Both the position numbers and the translations under genes were made by a program. Shown in pieces: positions 55,347 to 64,000 of a DNA stretch of 64,000 nucleotides (the first letter of the stretch is position 1; the number at the start of each line of letters is the position of its first letter). The stretch spans positions 248,001-312,000 of the forward strand of contig JABABD010000005.1 of NCBI GenBank assembly GCA_014238425.1. Reading direction: 5' to 3'. This DNA is from Flavobacteriaceae bacterium. Lineage in GTDB: Bacteria; Bacteroidota; Bacteroidia; Flavobacteriales; Flavobacteriaceae. Below the pieces are notes generated by a model, which worked only from the letters and a program-made list of their open reading frames with translations, was not told the origin of the DNA and searched no databases.

Positions 55347-55380
55347 AAGCTTCTTGAGAAATCAAGAAGCTTTTATTTTT
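55347..55380 (+). terminator. tRNA terminator
   Basis: Perfect 11-bp stem AAGCTTCTTGA / TCAAGAAGCTT with a GAAA loop followed by a T-rich tail, 5 nt after the tRNA. It may also serve the convergent gene ending at 55379. Confidence 0.93.
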
Positions 55381-57127
55381 ATAGTTTAGGCTCTAACCAC
55401 AAGTACCCAACGCATAGCATGAATACACAATAAAACCAAATAGGGTTAATAGGTGTATTTGGACCCTCGATATTCTTTTTGATGACCTTATGGTTGTCAA
55501 AATAACGCTCATTTGCTTTGATAGATTTATATGCTCTAAGAGATTTCCATTTACTAGAGTCCGTAACATAATAATTAAGAATAGAACTAGAGTCCTGTTG
55601 TACTTTCAATGTATGCCAACCAGAATTTTTCGGATAGGTAATGCCTTTCCAAGAACTCATGATATCTACATTTTGCTTTACTGGAATTTTTGCACCTTTA
55701 TCAGAGGTTACATTAGGTTGATTAATTTGTGACCTCAATACAAAATCAAAAGGCTCATTCTTAAATGCAAGTAGTGAAGATGTGTCCCAGTCTGCTATTG
55801 GGGTTTCTTTTTTACACATACTTTCTAGGGTTTTTGACCACAGTTGCTGATATACTTCTTGATGGCCATTGAGCACCAAGTGGTATGAGTTTTTAACTAA
55901 AGATGTTCCAACTCGACCAAACCCTAAACGTTTATAAGCCGATATAGTTTTTAAGCTGGAGGACTGGATAGGCTGTAGTGCAAACTCGGGTTTGAATTTA
56001 AATGGGTAAGTGGTTATGTTTATTCTTGGCCATTCTTTTAATGTCGTAGTGGTGCTTTTGTTTCTCTGAAAATTGAAAGACACTAAACGATTATTAGAAT
56101 TTAAAAAACTATTATCTGGCTGAATATAAACGCCAAGACCGTTTTCGATGACAGATTTTTTAATTGAATTACGTGATGCTTTAGATAACTTGTTTAAAGA
56201 AGTAGCGTCAATGATCATCAGGTCAAAAGCGTTTAAGTTTTTTTGATTGAAACTTACCGTTGACCGATTCTTCATATTGAAATATTCGTATTTGTAACGG
56301 TCTTTTGTTAATTGACTTCTAATTAAAACTTGATGCCCTTGTTTAGATAAATAATTCTTCAGGTATTTAGTTTCAAACGTTGGAAAGTTGTTGATGATTA
56401 ATACACTTAGTTGGTTCTCTTTTAAAATAGTAATAGGCAAGGGATTTTTGGCAATGATAGTATTGAATTTGTCTTTTTCGATAAGATGATAGAGAAAGTT
56501 TCCTTGTATCTTAAGGTTAGCAGAAAGTTCAAATTCTTGAATCTTTTCAGATAAAAGCACCAGAGAATCAATTACTCTCCCATTGGGGCTCTCCAACATT
56601 AATTTATGTCCTTGTGATGCATTTAGATAACGCCCTTTAAAGATTGCCTTATTGCCAACCCTATTTTTTGTGTCATAATTTAAATTAATAACACCATTAG
56701 GTTCATGCCCCTTTAAGTATGTAACTTTAATAGAATCTAATTGCCAAAGATCAAATGACGCAATACCATCGCCTAACAAGAAAATAGATTCAGGAGTTTC
56801 CGTGTTGATAAATAGTGGATTGTTAGTAGTGTAGTTAAAAATAACCAAGTCATTATAAACTAGTTTCAAACTATCTAGCTGGTCTTGATTATAGCCATTA
56901 CTTAAAATAGCAGCTTTTAATGGTTTTCCTGAACTGTATTTTAAAGGCTTTAAGGCGATTAATACTAACGCTATTATTGCAATTAGTGATACAAATATGT
57001 TGATGAAGAACTTTGTGCTGTTGTATTTTGATTTATCCTTCCAAATAAAAACGAGCCATATAAAGAGACCAATTAGAATAATTGGCCAAAGCCATTGATT
57101 ATTAAGAAAAGGAAGGTCTTTAGTCAT
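55379..57127 (-). CDS. Membrane protein of the MoxR/BatA cluster, unknown function
   Basis: 582-aa protein with two N-terminal helices (residues ~13-28 and ~40-60), a large periplasmic region and one C-terminal helix (PIWFYCVFMLCVGYLWLEP). The middle (SVLIINNFPTFETKYLKNYL ... NAFDLMIIDATSL) looks like a Rossmann/glutamine-amidotransferase-like fold, and beta-sandwich regions flank it. Overlaps the DUF4175-type gene by 8 nt; last gene of the operon. Function unknown. Confidence 0.8.
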   Translation of the reverse strand: MTKDLPFLNNQWLWPIILIGLFIWLVFIWKDKSKYNSTKFFINIFVSLIAIIALVLIALKPLKYSSGKPLKAAILSNGYNQDQLDSLKLVYNDLVIFNYTTNNPLFINTETPESIFLLGDGIASFDLWQLDSIKVTYLKGHEPNGVINLNYDTKNRVGNKAIFKGRYLNASQGHKLMLESPNGRVIDSLVLLSEKIQEFELSANLKIQGNFLYHLIEKDKFNTIIAKNPLPITILKENQLSVLIINNFPTFETKYLKNYLSKQGHQVLIRSQLTKDRYKYEYFNMKNRSTVSFNQKNLNAFDLMIIDATSLNKLSKASRNSIKKSVIENGLGVYIQPDNSFLNSNNRLVSFNFQRNKSTTTTLKEWPRINITTYPFKFKPEFALQPIQSSSLKTISAYKRLGFGRVGTSLVKNSYHLVLNGHQEVYQQLWSKTLESMCKKETPIADWDTSSLLAFKNEPFDFVLRSQINQPNVTSDKGAKIPVKQNVDIMSSWKGITYPKNSGWHTLKVQQDSSSILNYYVTDSSKWKSLRAYKSIKANERYFDNHKVIKKNIEGPNTPINPIWFYCVFMLCVGYLWLEPKL

Positions 57128-59336
57128 GTAGGTCCAGTTCTTTTAGTAATAATCTATCGATATTATTTAAAAATAAATCTGTTTTTGTAGGGTTACTGTC
57201 AGGTTTTGGAATTGCTAAAAGAAGCCCTTGTCGAACTTCCGTCATGGCTTTTTTGGACGTTTTAATTCCTTCTGCAATACGTTTTAATTGTTGTAAAGTT
57301 TTTAAATGTTTGCCAGGAAATTCAATCGCAATCTCAGATAATTCTGTTGTCGCTTTTTTAAATAATTCTTTGTCATTTTCAGAAATAGTAACGTTTTTAG
57401 ATATGATTTCCTCAAGCTTAAGAATAGCTAGTTTTATATTTAGAAAAGCCTCCTTTTCTTTCACATCTTCACTTTTTCTGTAGCTTGACACCTTATCAAG
57501 TTTTCCCGTTAGTCGTTTATCTTCTTTAATTGGTGGTGGGTCAAATCCAATACGATGCACATAGATTCTTGCATGATTTTTTATATCTTGAATAAGTTTG
57601 AGAGCCTTGTACTGATATGGGAGAGATTTTTTTGGTTCGTAAAGACGCAAATAGAGCTCTGCATCCCACATTTCTGACATGGCTTTGTACATTTTTGCTT
57701 TAAGAGATTCTTCAAATTGCGTTGCCATTTCAGAATCTTCATGTTCATGCATAAATTCTTGAAGTGGGTTTTTAGATGCTTTATTTTTTTCTTGATCTTT
57801 TGTATCTACCAAATTGTGCTCATTGTCTCCATCATGATCATGGGTGTATTCGGCTAAGGGATCTTCACTGTCAGGCGCTATTTCAGCCTCAGGAGATTCC
57901 TCTTGGATGTCTAGTCCAGAATCAGATTCTACACCCATGAACTCGCCATATTTAAGTCGAAGTGTTTTTTGGTCGAAACCTAACCCATTACTTTTGAAAT
58001 TAAATTCCTCCTTGGTGAGTTTTTTTCTTTCTCTTATCAATTTTTCTGTGTCTATTATTAATTGACGTTGACTCCTAAAATAATCTGGCATGCGATTTAC
58101 ACCAAGCGTACCTTCAATACCAAATTCATAAGATGTGGTATCTTTTATCACTGCAAAATAAGTTTCGCTTCTTGAAACATTTTTTTCAGGTTCTTTTAGG
58201 TCTGAAGTCTCTACATAAAAATAAAGCTCATCACCAGGCTCCATTTTCATATCATCCAAATGAATTTTTTTAAACAATGTCAACTTTTTTGAGCCCTTGT
58301 CTATCTTGCTATCAAATGATAGTTTTTCTTCCCTGAATTTCACCGATTCTCCTGAACCCTTGCTTACTGTTGCTATGATATGAGCTTGTGCTATTCCGAA
58401 GTCATCTATTATAATACTATTGAATTGAAGAATTTTTTCATCATCATAGTTAAATGATGTGAATTGTTTCAACCCTTGCAGTTTTATTTCGGGAGGCTCA
58501 TCTTTAAAAACATCAATTGCATATAGATCAGAAGAATGCATTGTGCCTTGGACATCTTCAAATTTAAAATTATAAAAACCAGAATTGGTGACTGTTTTTT
58601 TCTTTCTATAAAATTGTTCATGAAGTATCATTGGGTAGTCATTACTCATACTTTCCATGAAAACGCGCTTCATGTCTGAGTCAAACTTAAGTTTCCAATG
58701 CACCTGAGATCCCTCTAAGGCTTTGATATTCATTTTTGAAGTTGTAAAGGATTTGATATTAGTATATTTAGGATAACGAATCGTTACCCATTGATCTATT
58801 AGTTTTGGAGGTTTGATGTCTGTATTCGTAGAATCCTTGGTCTTGAAAATAACAGTATTTGCTGGAACATTTGGTTCTGTTGGCGATTGAAAATAATTAA
58901 TTAAGTTAAAATGATACACCAGAAAACCAGCGAGAATAAGTACTGAAGAAGTTATAATGCTTCTAGATAAATGTCCTGGTGGACGAACGGCTTTTACAGA
59001 ATCTTCAAACTTTTTGGATACTTTAATTTGCTGAAGTTTTGCCAAATCGCTAAGCGTATCCCAAGACGCGAGAAATAGGCCACTACTGTATTCTGCCGAT
59101 TCGAGTTTGAAGTCTAAAAAACTACTTGTAGATTGTAAGTTTACCTTCCAAGGTTTTATAAATAAAGACGCAATTGCAGTAGTTAAGAGAAAAACTATAA
59201 TAGAAATAAGTAGGTTTTGGTTTAAGAAATAAATCATTACAGACGCGCCTAAACCATATAGCAAGGTTTCAAGAACTAGCATTGATTGCCATCGCTTCAA
59301 AAACCGTACGAGTATGTTTTTTCCTTCGCTTCTCAT
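57120..59336 (-). CDS. DUF4175-type large membrane protein
   Basis: 738-aa protein with two N-terminal membrane helices close together (~residues 20-60), a third at ~130-150 and a long coiled-coil-rich periplasmic part. It contains Asp/His-rich tracts (EYTHDHDGDNEHN and FMHEHEDSE, ~residues 510-560) that may bind divalent metal. I use the ATG at 59336, which overlaps the BatA stop as ATGA, rather than 59402 inside that gene. DUF4175-type proteins are typical of Bacteroidota MoxR operons; function unknown. Confidence 0.82.
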   Translation of the reverse strand: MRSEGKNILVRFLKRWQSMLVLETLLYGLGASVMIYFLNQNLLISIIVFLLTTAIASLFIKPWKVNLQSTSSFLDFKLESAEYSSGLFLASWDTLSDLAKLQQIKVSKKFEDSVKAVRPPGHLSRSIITSSVLILAGFLVYHFNLINYFQSPTEPNVPANTVIFKTKDSTNTDIKPPKLIDQWVTIRYPKYTNIKSFTTSKMNIKALEGSQVHWKLKFDSDMKRVFMESMSNDYPMILHEQFYRKKKTVTNSGFYNFKFEDVQGTMHSSDLYAIDVFKDEPPEIKLQGLKQFTSFNYDDEKILQFNSIIIDDFGIAQAHIIATVSKGSGESVKFREEKLSFDSKIDKGSKKLTLFKKIHLDDMKMEPGDELYFYVETSDLKEPEKNVSRSETYFAVIKDTTSYEFGIEGTLGVNRMPDYFRSQRQLIIDTEKLIRERKKLTKEEFNFKSNGLGFDQKTLRLKYGEFMGVESDSGLDIQEESPEAEIAPDSEDPLAEYTHDHDGDNEHNLVDTKDQEKNKASKNPLQEFMHEHEDSEMATQFEESLKAKMYKAMSEMWDAELYLRLYEPKKSLPYQYKALKLIQDIKNHARIYVHRIGFDPPPIKEDKRLTGKLDKVSSYRKSEDVKEKEAFLNIKLAILKLEEIISKNVTISENDKELFKKATTELSEIAIEFPGKHLKTLQQLKRIAEGIKTSKKAMTEVRQGLLLAIPKPDSNPTKTDLFLNNIDRLLLKELDLHD

Positions 59337-60631
59337 TGTTTTCTTATATGTGCTGCGATTCTTTCTATAAGTAGTAATAAAGCTAGTAATATCCATAACC
59401 ATTTTGAAATGGATAGTGTTTGAATGTATTTGCTATCCGTTTTTGCATCTTTGAATATAGCGGCTATTGTGGTTTTGTTTACCACACGTTTATCTAAATG
59501 CTTTATTTTTTCTTCTAGGCCTGGATGAAGACCCAACCAGAATACTAAATGTTCCGTTAAATGATCGTCTATAATGTTTTCTGCATCTAAATGCCTAGTT
59601 AAATAAAACTCGTCTTTTGATGCGCCTTTAGTTATAATATCAGTTGCAAATGCGTTTGGTTTATATATTAATGTTCTTGACAAATGCTTTGGAAATGAAG
59701 CCTCGCTTAACCATACAATGTGTGTATAGGTCGGCATATCAATTTCGGTCGAGACCTGTGTTTTTAATATTTCGATCGGACGGTCTAAATACGTTGATAT
59801 TGTTTTAAGACCAGCTTCAATATAGGTTGATTCGTTTACGAGTTTGGTATCATAAACTAATAATACTTTTAAAAGCGTTTCTGTTTTTAGGAGATGTTGT
59901 TCTTTTTTGCCATGCTGAGAAAATGTAATACTATCTTTAGAAGCATTTATTTTAATATTCGAAGCCGTTAAAGAGATTTTTTCTTTTTTAAAAGATAGGT
60001 TTTGAAAATTACTTGAAGCTGTTAGTATTTCGATAGAATCTTTTTTCAGAGCGATATCAATTGCCTGTTCTTTAGGTATTTCTTGATCCAATACTATCCA
60101 TTCTATATGTTTATTAATTGTTGGTCTTTTTCCTTTTAGGCCTGAGGCAAATCCACTGGTAAAAACAACAATACTATCTGTGTGAAGCGCCTGCATGTCT
60201 CTTGCTAATTTCCAGTAATTTGGGACAGAGTAATTTGTTCTGTCGTATGTGCCATCTGATAATTCAGGAAAATCATTTTGCAGAAGCCTAACAGATGACT
60301 CAACTTTAAGGCTATCTATTAATGATGAAATGTCTTTGTTATTGATTAATGAAGGTTCAATAATATAAGTAATGGGCGTATTGATATTATCTCGTTTTAT
60401 TTGGGGTTCTGCCATAATAAGTACCACAAGGATAATTAATGAAATCCTAAGAAATAAGAGCAATAATTCATTAATAGCTATGCTACTGCTTTGTTTTGAA
60501 TCTTCTTCACTTAAGAGTTTAATGCTACCTATTTTTATTGTTTTTCCATCTTTTTTACTCCATAAGTGAATGGCTATTGGAATAGTTAATCCAAGTAAAG
60601 CCCAGAGATATAAAGGATGAAGAAAGGACAT
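59333..60631 (-). CDS. BatA-domain membrane protein
   Basis: 432-aa protein opening SFLHPLYLWALLGLTIPIAIHLW, the BatA N-terminal domain, with a second helix at ~60-78 and one at the C-terminus. The middle (residues ~85-390) resembles a VWA-like fold without a clear MIDAS DxSxS motif. In Bacteroidota such proteins follow MoxR and DUF58 genes. It starts 2 nt before the DUF58 stop and is coupled to the next gene by ATGA. Confidence 0.85.
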   Translation of the reverse strand: MSFLHPLYLWALLGLTIPIAIHLWSKKDGKTIKIGSIKLLSEEDSKQSSSIAINELLLLFLRISLIILVVLIMAEPQIKRDNINTPITYIIEPSLINNKDISSLIDSLKVESSVRLLQNDFPELSDGTYDRTNYSVPNYWKLARDMQALHTDSIVVFTSGFASGLKGKRPTINKHIEWIVLDQEIPKEQAIDIALKKDSIEILTASSNFQNLSFKKEKISLTASNIKINASKDSITFSQHGKKEQHLLKTETLLKVLLVYDTKLVNESTYIEAGLKTISTYLDRPIEILKTQVSTEIDMPTYTHIVWLSEASFPKHLSRTLIYKPNAFATDIITKGASKDEFYLTRHLDAENIIDDHLTEHLVFWLGLHPGLEEKIKHLDKRVVNKTTIAAIFKDAKTDSKYIQTLSISKWLWILLALLLLIERIAAHIRKQ

Positions 60632-60632
60632 G

Positions 60633-61529
60633 CTACAATAAATTAAGGCGTTTCTTTAAAAATAGCTGTAAAGCTTCACTCATATGGGTGTCAAGCCTAA
60701 ATAAATGATAGCTAATATCATTAGCGAGTAACAAGTTTTTTGTGGATGTCATTAAATCTTCTAAAGATTGTAGATATTGCTTTTTGGCTTCTCCTGCGTT
60801 TACTTTTAGCTTAGTACCTGTTTCTAAATCTTCAAAAGTGACATTTCCTTTGTATGAGAAGTCCATTTCATTTCTTCCCATAATATGTAATACTACTACT
60901 TCATTTCGTAGTGTTTTCAATCGTTTAATGAACCGACTTAGTTCTTCATCGTGTTCATACATATCTGTAATAAAAAAAATCAACTCTTTATGAGTGCGAT
61001 CATGAAGCTTTCTAGAGTCTTTAGGGTTTATTGGCCACTTGCCTTTATTTTCTATTTTTGTCAATTCAAGTAATAGCCGATTAAAATGCTGTTTTTGTAC
61101 TTTGGGATAAATGTTATGTAAATGATGATCATTTAGCGCAAATAACCCAACAGCATCTCCTTGATTTTGAGATAGATAAGATAAAGAAGCTACTAACACG
61201 CGAGCATAATCCATTTTGGTTATACCCTCTTCTTCATGAAGCATAGACTTGCTAGAATCCAGTATGAATTTCACTGAAATATTAGTTTCTATTTCTGATT
61301 GCTTTATGTAATATCTTCCTGATCTAGCTAACATTTTCCAATCCAATAATCGCAAATCATCTCCAGATTGATAACTTCTATATTGACTGAATTCCATGCC
61401 AGGTCCAACTCTCCTACTATGGTTCAATCCAGATAAATAACCATCGACGATTACACGAGAAATAAGTGATAAGCCCGAAACGCTTTTTACTAATTCTGGT
61501 TTTAATAAATCGTGATAATCTTGTTTCAC
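60633..61529 (-). CDS. DUF58 / VWA-like protein
   Basis: 298-aa protein with the DUF58 core motif GMEFSQYRSYQSGDDLRLLDWKMLARSG (residues ~43-70) and a VWA-like fold with FILDSSKSM (~88-96) as MIDAS. No membrane helix. DUF58 proteins work with MoxR AAA+ ATPases in membrane-complex assembly or stress tolerance. 5 bp after moxR. Confidence 0.93.
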   Translation of the reverse strand: MKQDYHDLLKPELVKSVSGLSLISRVIVDGYLSGLNHSRRVGPGMEFSQYRSYQSGDDLRLLDWKMLARSGRYYIKQSEIETNISVKFILDSSKSMLHEEEGITKMDYARVLVASLSYLSQNQGDAVGLFALNDHHLHNIYPKVQKQHFNRLLLELTKIENKGKWPINPKDSRKLHDRTHKELIFFITDMYEHDEELSRFIKRLKTLRNEVVVLHIMGRNEMDFSYKGNVTFEDLETGTKLKVNAGEAKKQYLQSLEDLMTSTKNLLLANDISYHLFRLDTHMSEALQLFLKKRLNLL

Positions 61530-61534
61530 TTTGC

Positions 61535-62539
61535 TTATTTTAAAGATGAGATAACAGTTTTTAATAGGCTTTCAGTTACATTATCTGAAGTGATTCCTTC
61601 GGCTTCGGCTCTAAAATTCACAATAATTCTGTGTCTTAATACGGGCAATGCTACATGCTTTAAATCTTCTAATGTCACAGACAAACGTCCTTGCAATAAT
61701 GCTCGAGCTTTTGCGGTTAGTATCATGGCTTGTCCAGCTCTTGGTCCTGCTCCCCAACTAACCCATTCTTTAACATAGTTATTACTTGTAGTTTCTGGTC
61801 GCGTTAACCGTGTGACTTGACTAACAAGGTTTATAAGGTCGTCACTTATTGGTACTTCTCTAACCAATTGCTGAAGCCTTAGAATATCATTCCCGCTAAT
61901 GACTTTATTTAAAGCTTCTTTTTTTGTGCCTGTAGTACTCTTTAAAATTGTGGTTTCATCTACTTCGTTTGGATAGTCAATTTTTATATAAAATAGAAAT
62001 CGATCTTGTTGGGCTTCTGGAAGCGGGAATGTTCCAGATTGTTCAATCGGGTTTTGTGTTGCTAAAATGAAAAAAGGCCTATCTAATTTATAGGTGTTTC
62101 CTGAATAAGTAATCTCGAATTCTTGCATGGCCTCTAGAAGAGCTGCTTGTGTTTTGGGAGGGGTTCTGTTTATTTCATCTGCTAATATGATATTTGCAAA
62201 AATAGGTCCTTTGTTAAATTTGAAGAATTTTTTTCCTGTACTATGATCTTCTTCTAATATTTCTGTACCAATAATGTCTGAAGGCATTAAATCAGGTGTA
62301 AATTGAATCCTTTTAAAATCAAGATCAATTGATTCGGCCAAAGACCTAATCATTAATGTTTTTGCCAATCCAGGAACACCTTCTAACAGAGCATGACCAC
62401 CAGCCAGAAAAGTAATCAGTAACTGATTAACTGTTTCTTCTTGACCAATAATTACTTTGCCAATTTCTTTTTTTAAGCCATTCAGTTTAGCTGTTAGACC
62501 ATTAACTTCCTGTTCTATTTTTACTAGTTCTTCGTTCAT
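61535..62539 (-). CDS. MoxR-family AAA+ ATPase
   Basis: 334-aa chaperone-like ATPase. Walker A GVPGLAKTLM (~residues 55-64), Walker B IILADEINRTPPKTQAALLEAMQE, sensor 1 FFILATQNPIEQSGTFPLPEAQQDRF. MoxR proteins remodel VWA-type partners, here probably the DUF58 and BatA proteins downstream. 11 bp after the DUF4159 gene. Confidence 0.95.
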   Translation of the reverse strand: MNEELVKIEQEVNGLTAKLNGLKKEIGKVIIGQEETVNQLLITFLAGGHALLEGVPGLAKTLMIRSLAESIDLDFKRIQFTPDLMPSDIIGTEILEEDHSTGKKFFKFNKGPIFANIILADEINRTPPKTQAALLEAMQEFEITYSGNTYKLDRPFFILATQNPIEQSGTFPLPEAQQDRFLFYIKIDYPNEVDETTILKSTTGTKKEALNKVISGNDILRLQQLVREVPISDDLINLVSQVTRLTRPETTSNNYVKEWVSWGAGPRAGQAMILTAKARALLQGRLSVTLEDLKHVALPVLRHRIIVNFRAEAEGITSDNVTESLLKTVISSLK

Positions 62540-62550
62540 TCATTTACTGT

Positions 62551-63171
62551 TTATGATGTTAGAGCATACATAACTATGTTTACTCCAAAGCGCGTATTGT
62601 CTATTTTATACCATCGTTTGTTTCTGAAATCGTAATCCCACTCACAACCGTAATCTTTATTACTGTAAAGTACGCCAATTCTACCATTGATTTCTATAGC
62701 TTTTAAGTATTCATGTACGAGGTCATCTCCCCATCCGTTTAATTCTTGAGAGGTTGTTGGAGGACCATCTTCAAACTCAAAGAATATATTATAAATCTCA
62801 TGATTATTAGGAATTTTCTTTAACTCTTGGACTCCAAAAATCACCTCCATCTGCCGCTCAAATGACTTGGCAAATAGACCATCTATATCATGATTGCAAT
62901 CATCTACAAAAACAAAACCTCCATTGTAGACATACTTTCTAAAATTCTCTCGTTCCTTTTTAGTGAATTGTACAAGCTTGTGCCCAGATAAGTAACAAAA
63001 TGGACAACTAAAAATATCATCACTGCTTAAGGAAATAATATTTTCACGAGTATCTATCTTAAGAGTTGTGTATTCAACGAGCGAGTTCAACAGATTTGAT
63101 GGCATTCGTTGATCTACATCCCAATCTCCAGATTCATATTGCAATCTTGTAAAAAAAAACTTGTTATTCAC
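62551..63171 (-). CDS. DUF4159 domain protein
   Basis: 206-aa protein with the DUF4159 opening FFFTRLQYESGDWDVDQRMPSNLL and the segment GGFVFVDDCNHDIDGLF typical of a Rossmann/GATase-like fold. Two Cys in FSCPFCYLSGH. No signal peptide visible. First gene of the MoxR operon. Function unknown. Confidence 0.88.
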   Translation of the reverse strand: MNNKFFFTRLQYESGDWDVDQRMPSNLLNSLVEYTTLKIDTRENIISLSSDDIFSCPFCYLSGHKLVQFTKKERENFRKYVYNGGFVFVDDCNHDIDGLFAKSFERQMEVIFGVQELKKIPNNHEIYNIFFEFEDGPPTTSQELNGWGDDLVHEYLKAIEINGRIGVLYSNKDYGCEWDYDFRNKRWYKIDNTRFGVNIVMYALTS

Positions 63172-63241
63172 TCTTATTAATTGCCTTTTGTGATTAATAA
63201 ATCTAATTATTTTTTAAGATTGATTAATTGTGTAAATAAAA

Positions 63242-63276
63242 AACTGGTTGTCTTGATGAGTTCAAAACAACCAGTT
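63242..63276 (-). terminator. Terminator of the TldD/PmbA gene
   Basis: Stem AACTGGTTGT / ACAACCAGTT with a 15-nt loop, 19 nt past the stop codon. Confidence 0.82.
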
Positions 63277-63294
63277 ATATATAATCATTAACAG

Positions 63295-64000
63295 TTATAC
63301 GGCATCCGAAAGACTCGTAAACGTGAAATCTCTAATTTTCATGTACGGAATCAGGTTGCCATCAATCCTCACTTGTTTTCCAAGTGTTTCAAGGTTATTA
63401 AGCATGATTATTGGACTTTCGTTAAATCTGAAATTTTTAACAGGGTATTTTATTTTCCCATTTTCAATATAGAAAGTTCCATCACGAGTCAATCCAGTAT
63501 AGAGTAAGGTCTGAGGGTCAACGCCTCTTATATACCATAGTCTGGTTACCAAGATTCCCTTTTTAGTACTTTTAATTAAGTCTTCTAGTGATGCATCACC
63601 ACCATCCATTATACCGTTAGAAGGGAACGGAACAGGGTCAACACCCTTCTCTTTGGCCCAAAATCTACCGTACGCCAAGTTCTTTACAACACCATTTTCA
63701 ATCCAATTCATTTTCTTTAACGGCTGTCCTGCACCGTTCCAAGTAGAGGTAGGCACATCAGGATGTTGAGGGTCAGACCATATATTGATGCGTTCATCAA
63801 CAATTTTTTCACCTAATTTAGTGCCACCACCTTCTTTAGACATAAAACTACGTCCTTCATCGGCTCTCCGAGCATTAAACGACCCAAACATATTATTGAG
63901 AAGTCCTATAGACGCTGCAGGTTCTAGAATCACTGTGTATTTACCTGGTTCAATGGCTTTAGCTTCTCTAGACATGACAGCTTTGTCAATAGCTACATTT
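63295..64000 (-). CDS. TldD/PmbA family metallopeptidase, C-terminal part
   Basis: At least 235 residues, open at the right edge. Family segments include GKYTVILEPAASIGLLNNMFGSFNARRADEGRSFM, KLGEKIVDERINIWSDPQHP and VTRLWYIRGVDPQTLLYTGLTRDGTFYIENGKIKYPVKNFRFNESP; the last is the conserved C-terminal block. TldD/PmbA proteins are zinc proteases that process peptides such as microcin B17. The metal-binding half lies outside the window. Confidence 0.93.
   Translation of the reverse strand, partial: NVAIDKAVMSREAKAIEPGKYTVILEPAASIGLLNNMFGSFNARRADEGRSFMSKEGGGTKLGEKIVDERINIWSDPQHPDVPTSTWNGAGQPLKKMNWIENGVVKNLAYGRFWAKEKGVDPVPFPSNGIMDGGDASLEDLIKSTKKGILVTRLWYIRGVDPQTLLYTGLTRDGTFYIENGKIKYPVKNFRFNESPIIMLNNLETLGKQVRIDGNLIPYMKIRDFTFTSLSDAV

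Overview
The window comes from a low-GC member of the Bacteroidota, almost certainly Flavobacteriaceae. The support is a complete gldK-gldL-gldM-gldN set (type IX secretion and gliding), a type IX secretion cargo protein with a C-terminal sorting domain, exosortase XrtF with its partner, the purH-mreBCD-mrdA-rodA and miaB-sigma54 regulator-lptE-secG-groESL gene orders, and promoters of the Bacteroidota TTG-N18/20-TAnnTTTG type. I see no insertion sequence, prophage, CRISPR array or rRNA operon.

Region 1 (1-12.3 kb) is accessory and is the most unusual part. It is a ribosomal-peptide (RiPP/bacteriocin) island. On the left are a C39-peptidase ABC exporter (cut by the window edge), a six-cysteine GG-leader precursor, and a VKOR-thioredoxin disulfide-forming protein. 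In the middle are a lanthipeptide dehydratase split into two genes, a LanC cyclase and two short precursors with KGG cleavage sites that ordinary gene callers miss. On the right are a TPR/membrane/AraC-type regulator and a third GG-leader, six-cysteine precursor. A roughly 34-nt upstream element with a covarying hairpin precedes both six-cysteine precursors and one decayed precursor copy. An old tandem duplication left that decayed precursor plus a second, truncated start of the exporter gene. Each of the three precursor blocks on the minus strand ends in a hairpin before the next gene, and a fourth strong hairpin follows the right-hand precursor.

Region 2 (12.3-22.4 kb) is core genome: rodA, mrdA, mreD, mreC, mreB and purH read leftward, followed by a FtsX/MacB-type permease, a GAF-fold methionine sulfoxide reductase-like protein, and XrtF with its associated protein. 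Region 3 (22.4-26.8 kb) is a compact metal-related locus: HYC_CC_PP protein, outer-membrane barrel, two-domain HMA protein, NHL lipoprotein with a His-rich tail, and an HMA-MauE membrane fusion. Region 4 (27-31.6 kb) holds a 1314-aa secreted LamG protein and a small membrane protein.

Region 5 (31.7-38.6 kb) is groEL, groES, secG, a TPR protein, lptE, a small ORF, a sigma54-type activator and miaB. Region 6 (38.7-48 kb) has topA, an arginase-fold protein that appears to have lost most metal ligands, and gldKLMN. Region 7 (48-55.4 kb) has an oxidoreductase, an ABC-F protein, a patatin, a CPXCG protein, and a self-cleaving-type S24 repressor divergent from a TIGR03915 DNA-repair gene with three palindromic operators between them. 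An initiator tRNA follows. Region 8 (55.4-64 kb) is a leftward MoxR-DUF58-BatA-DUF4175-type membrane operon and the C-terminal part of a TldD/PmbA protein cut by the right edge.
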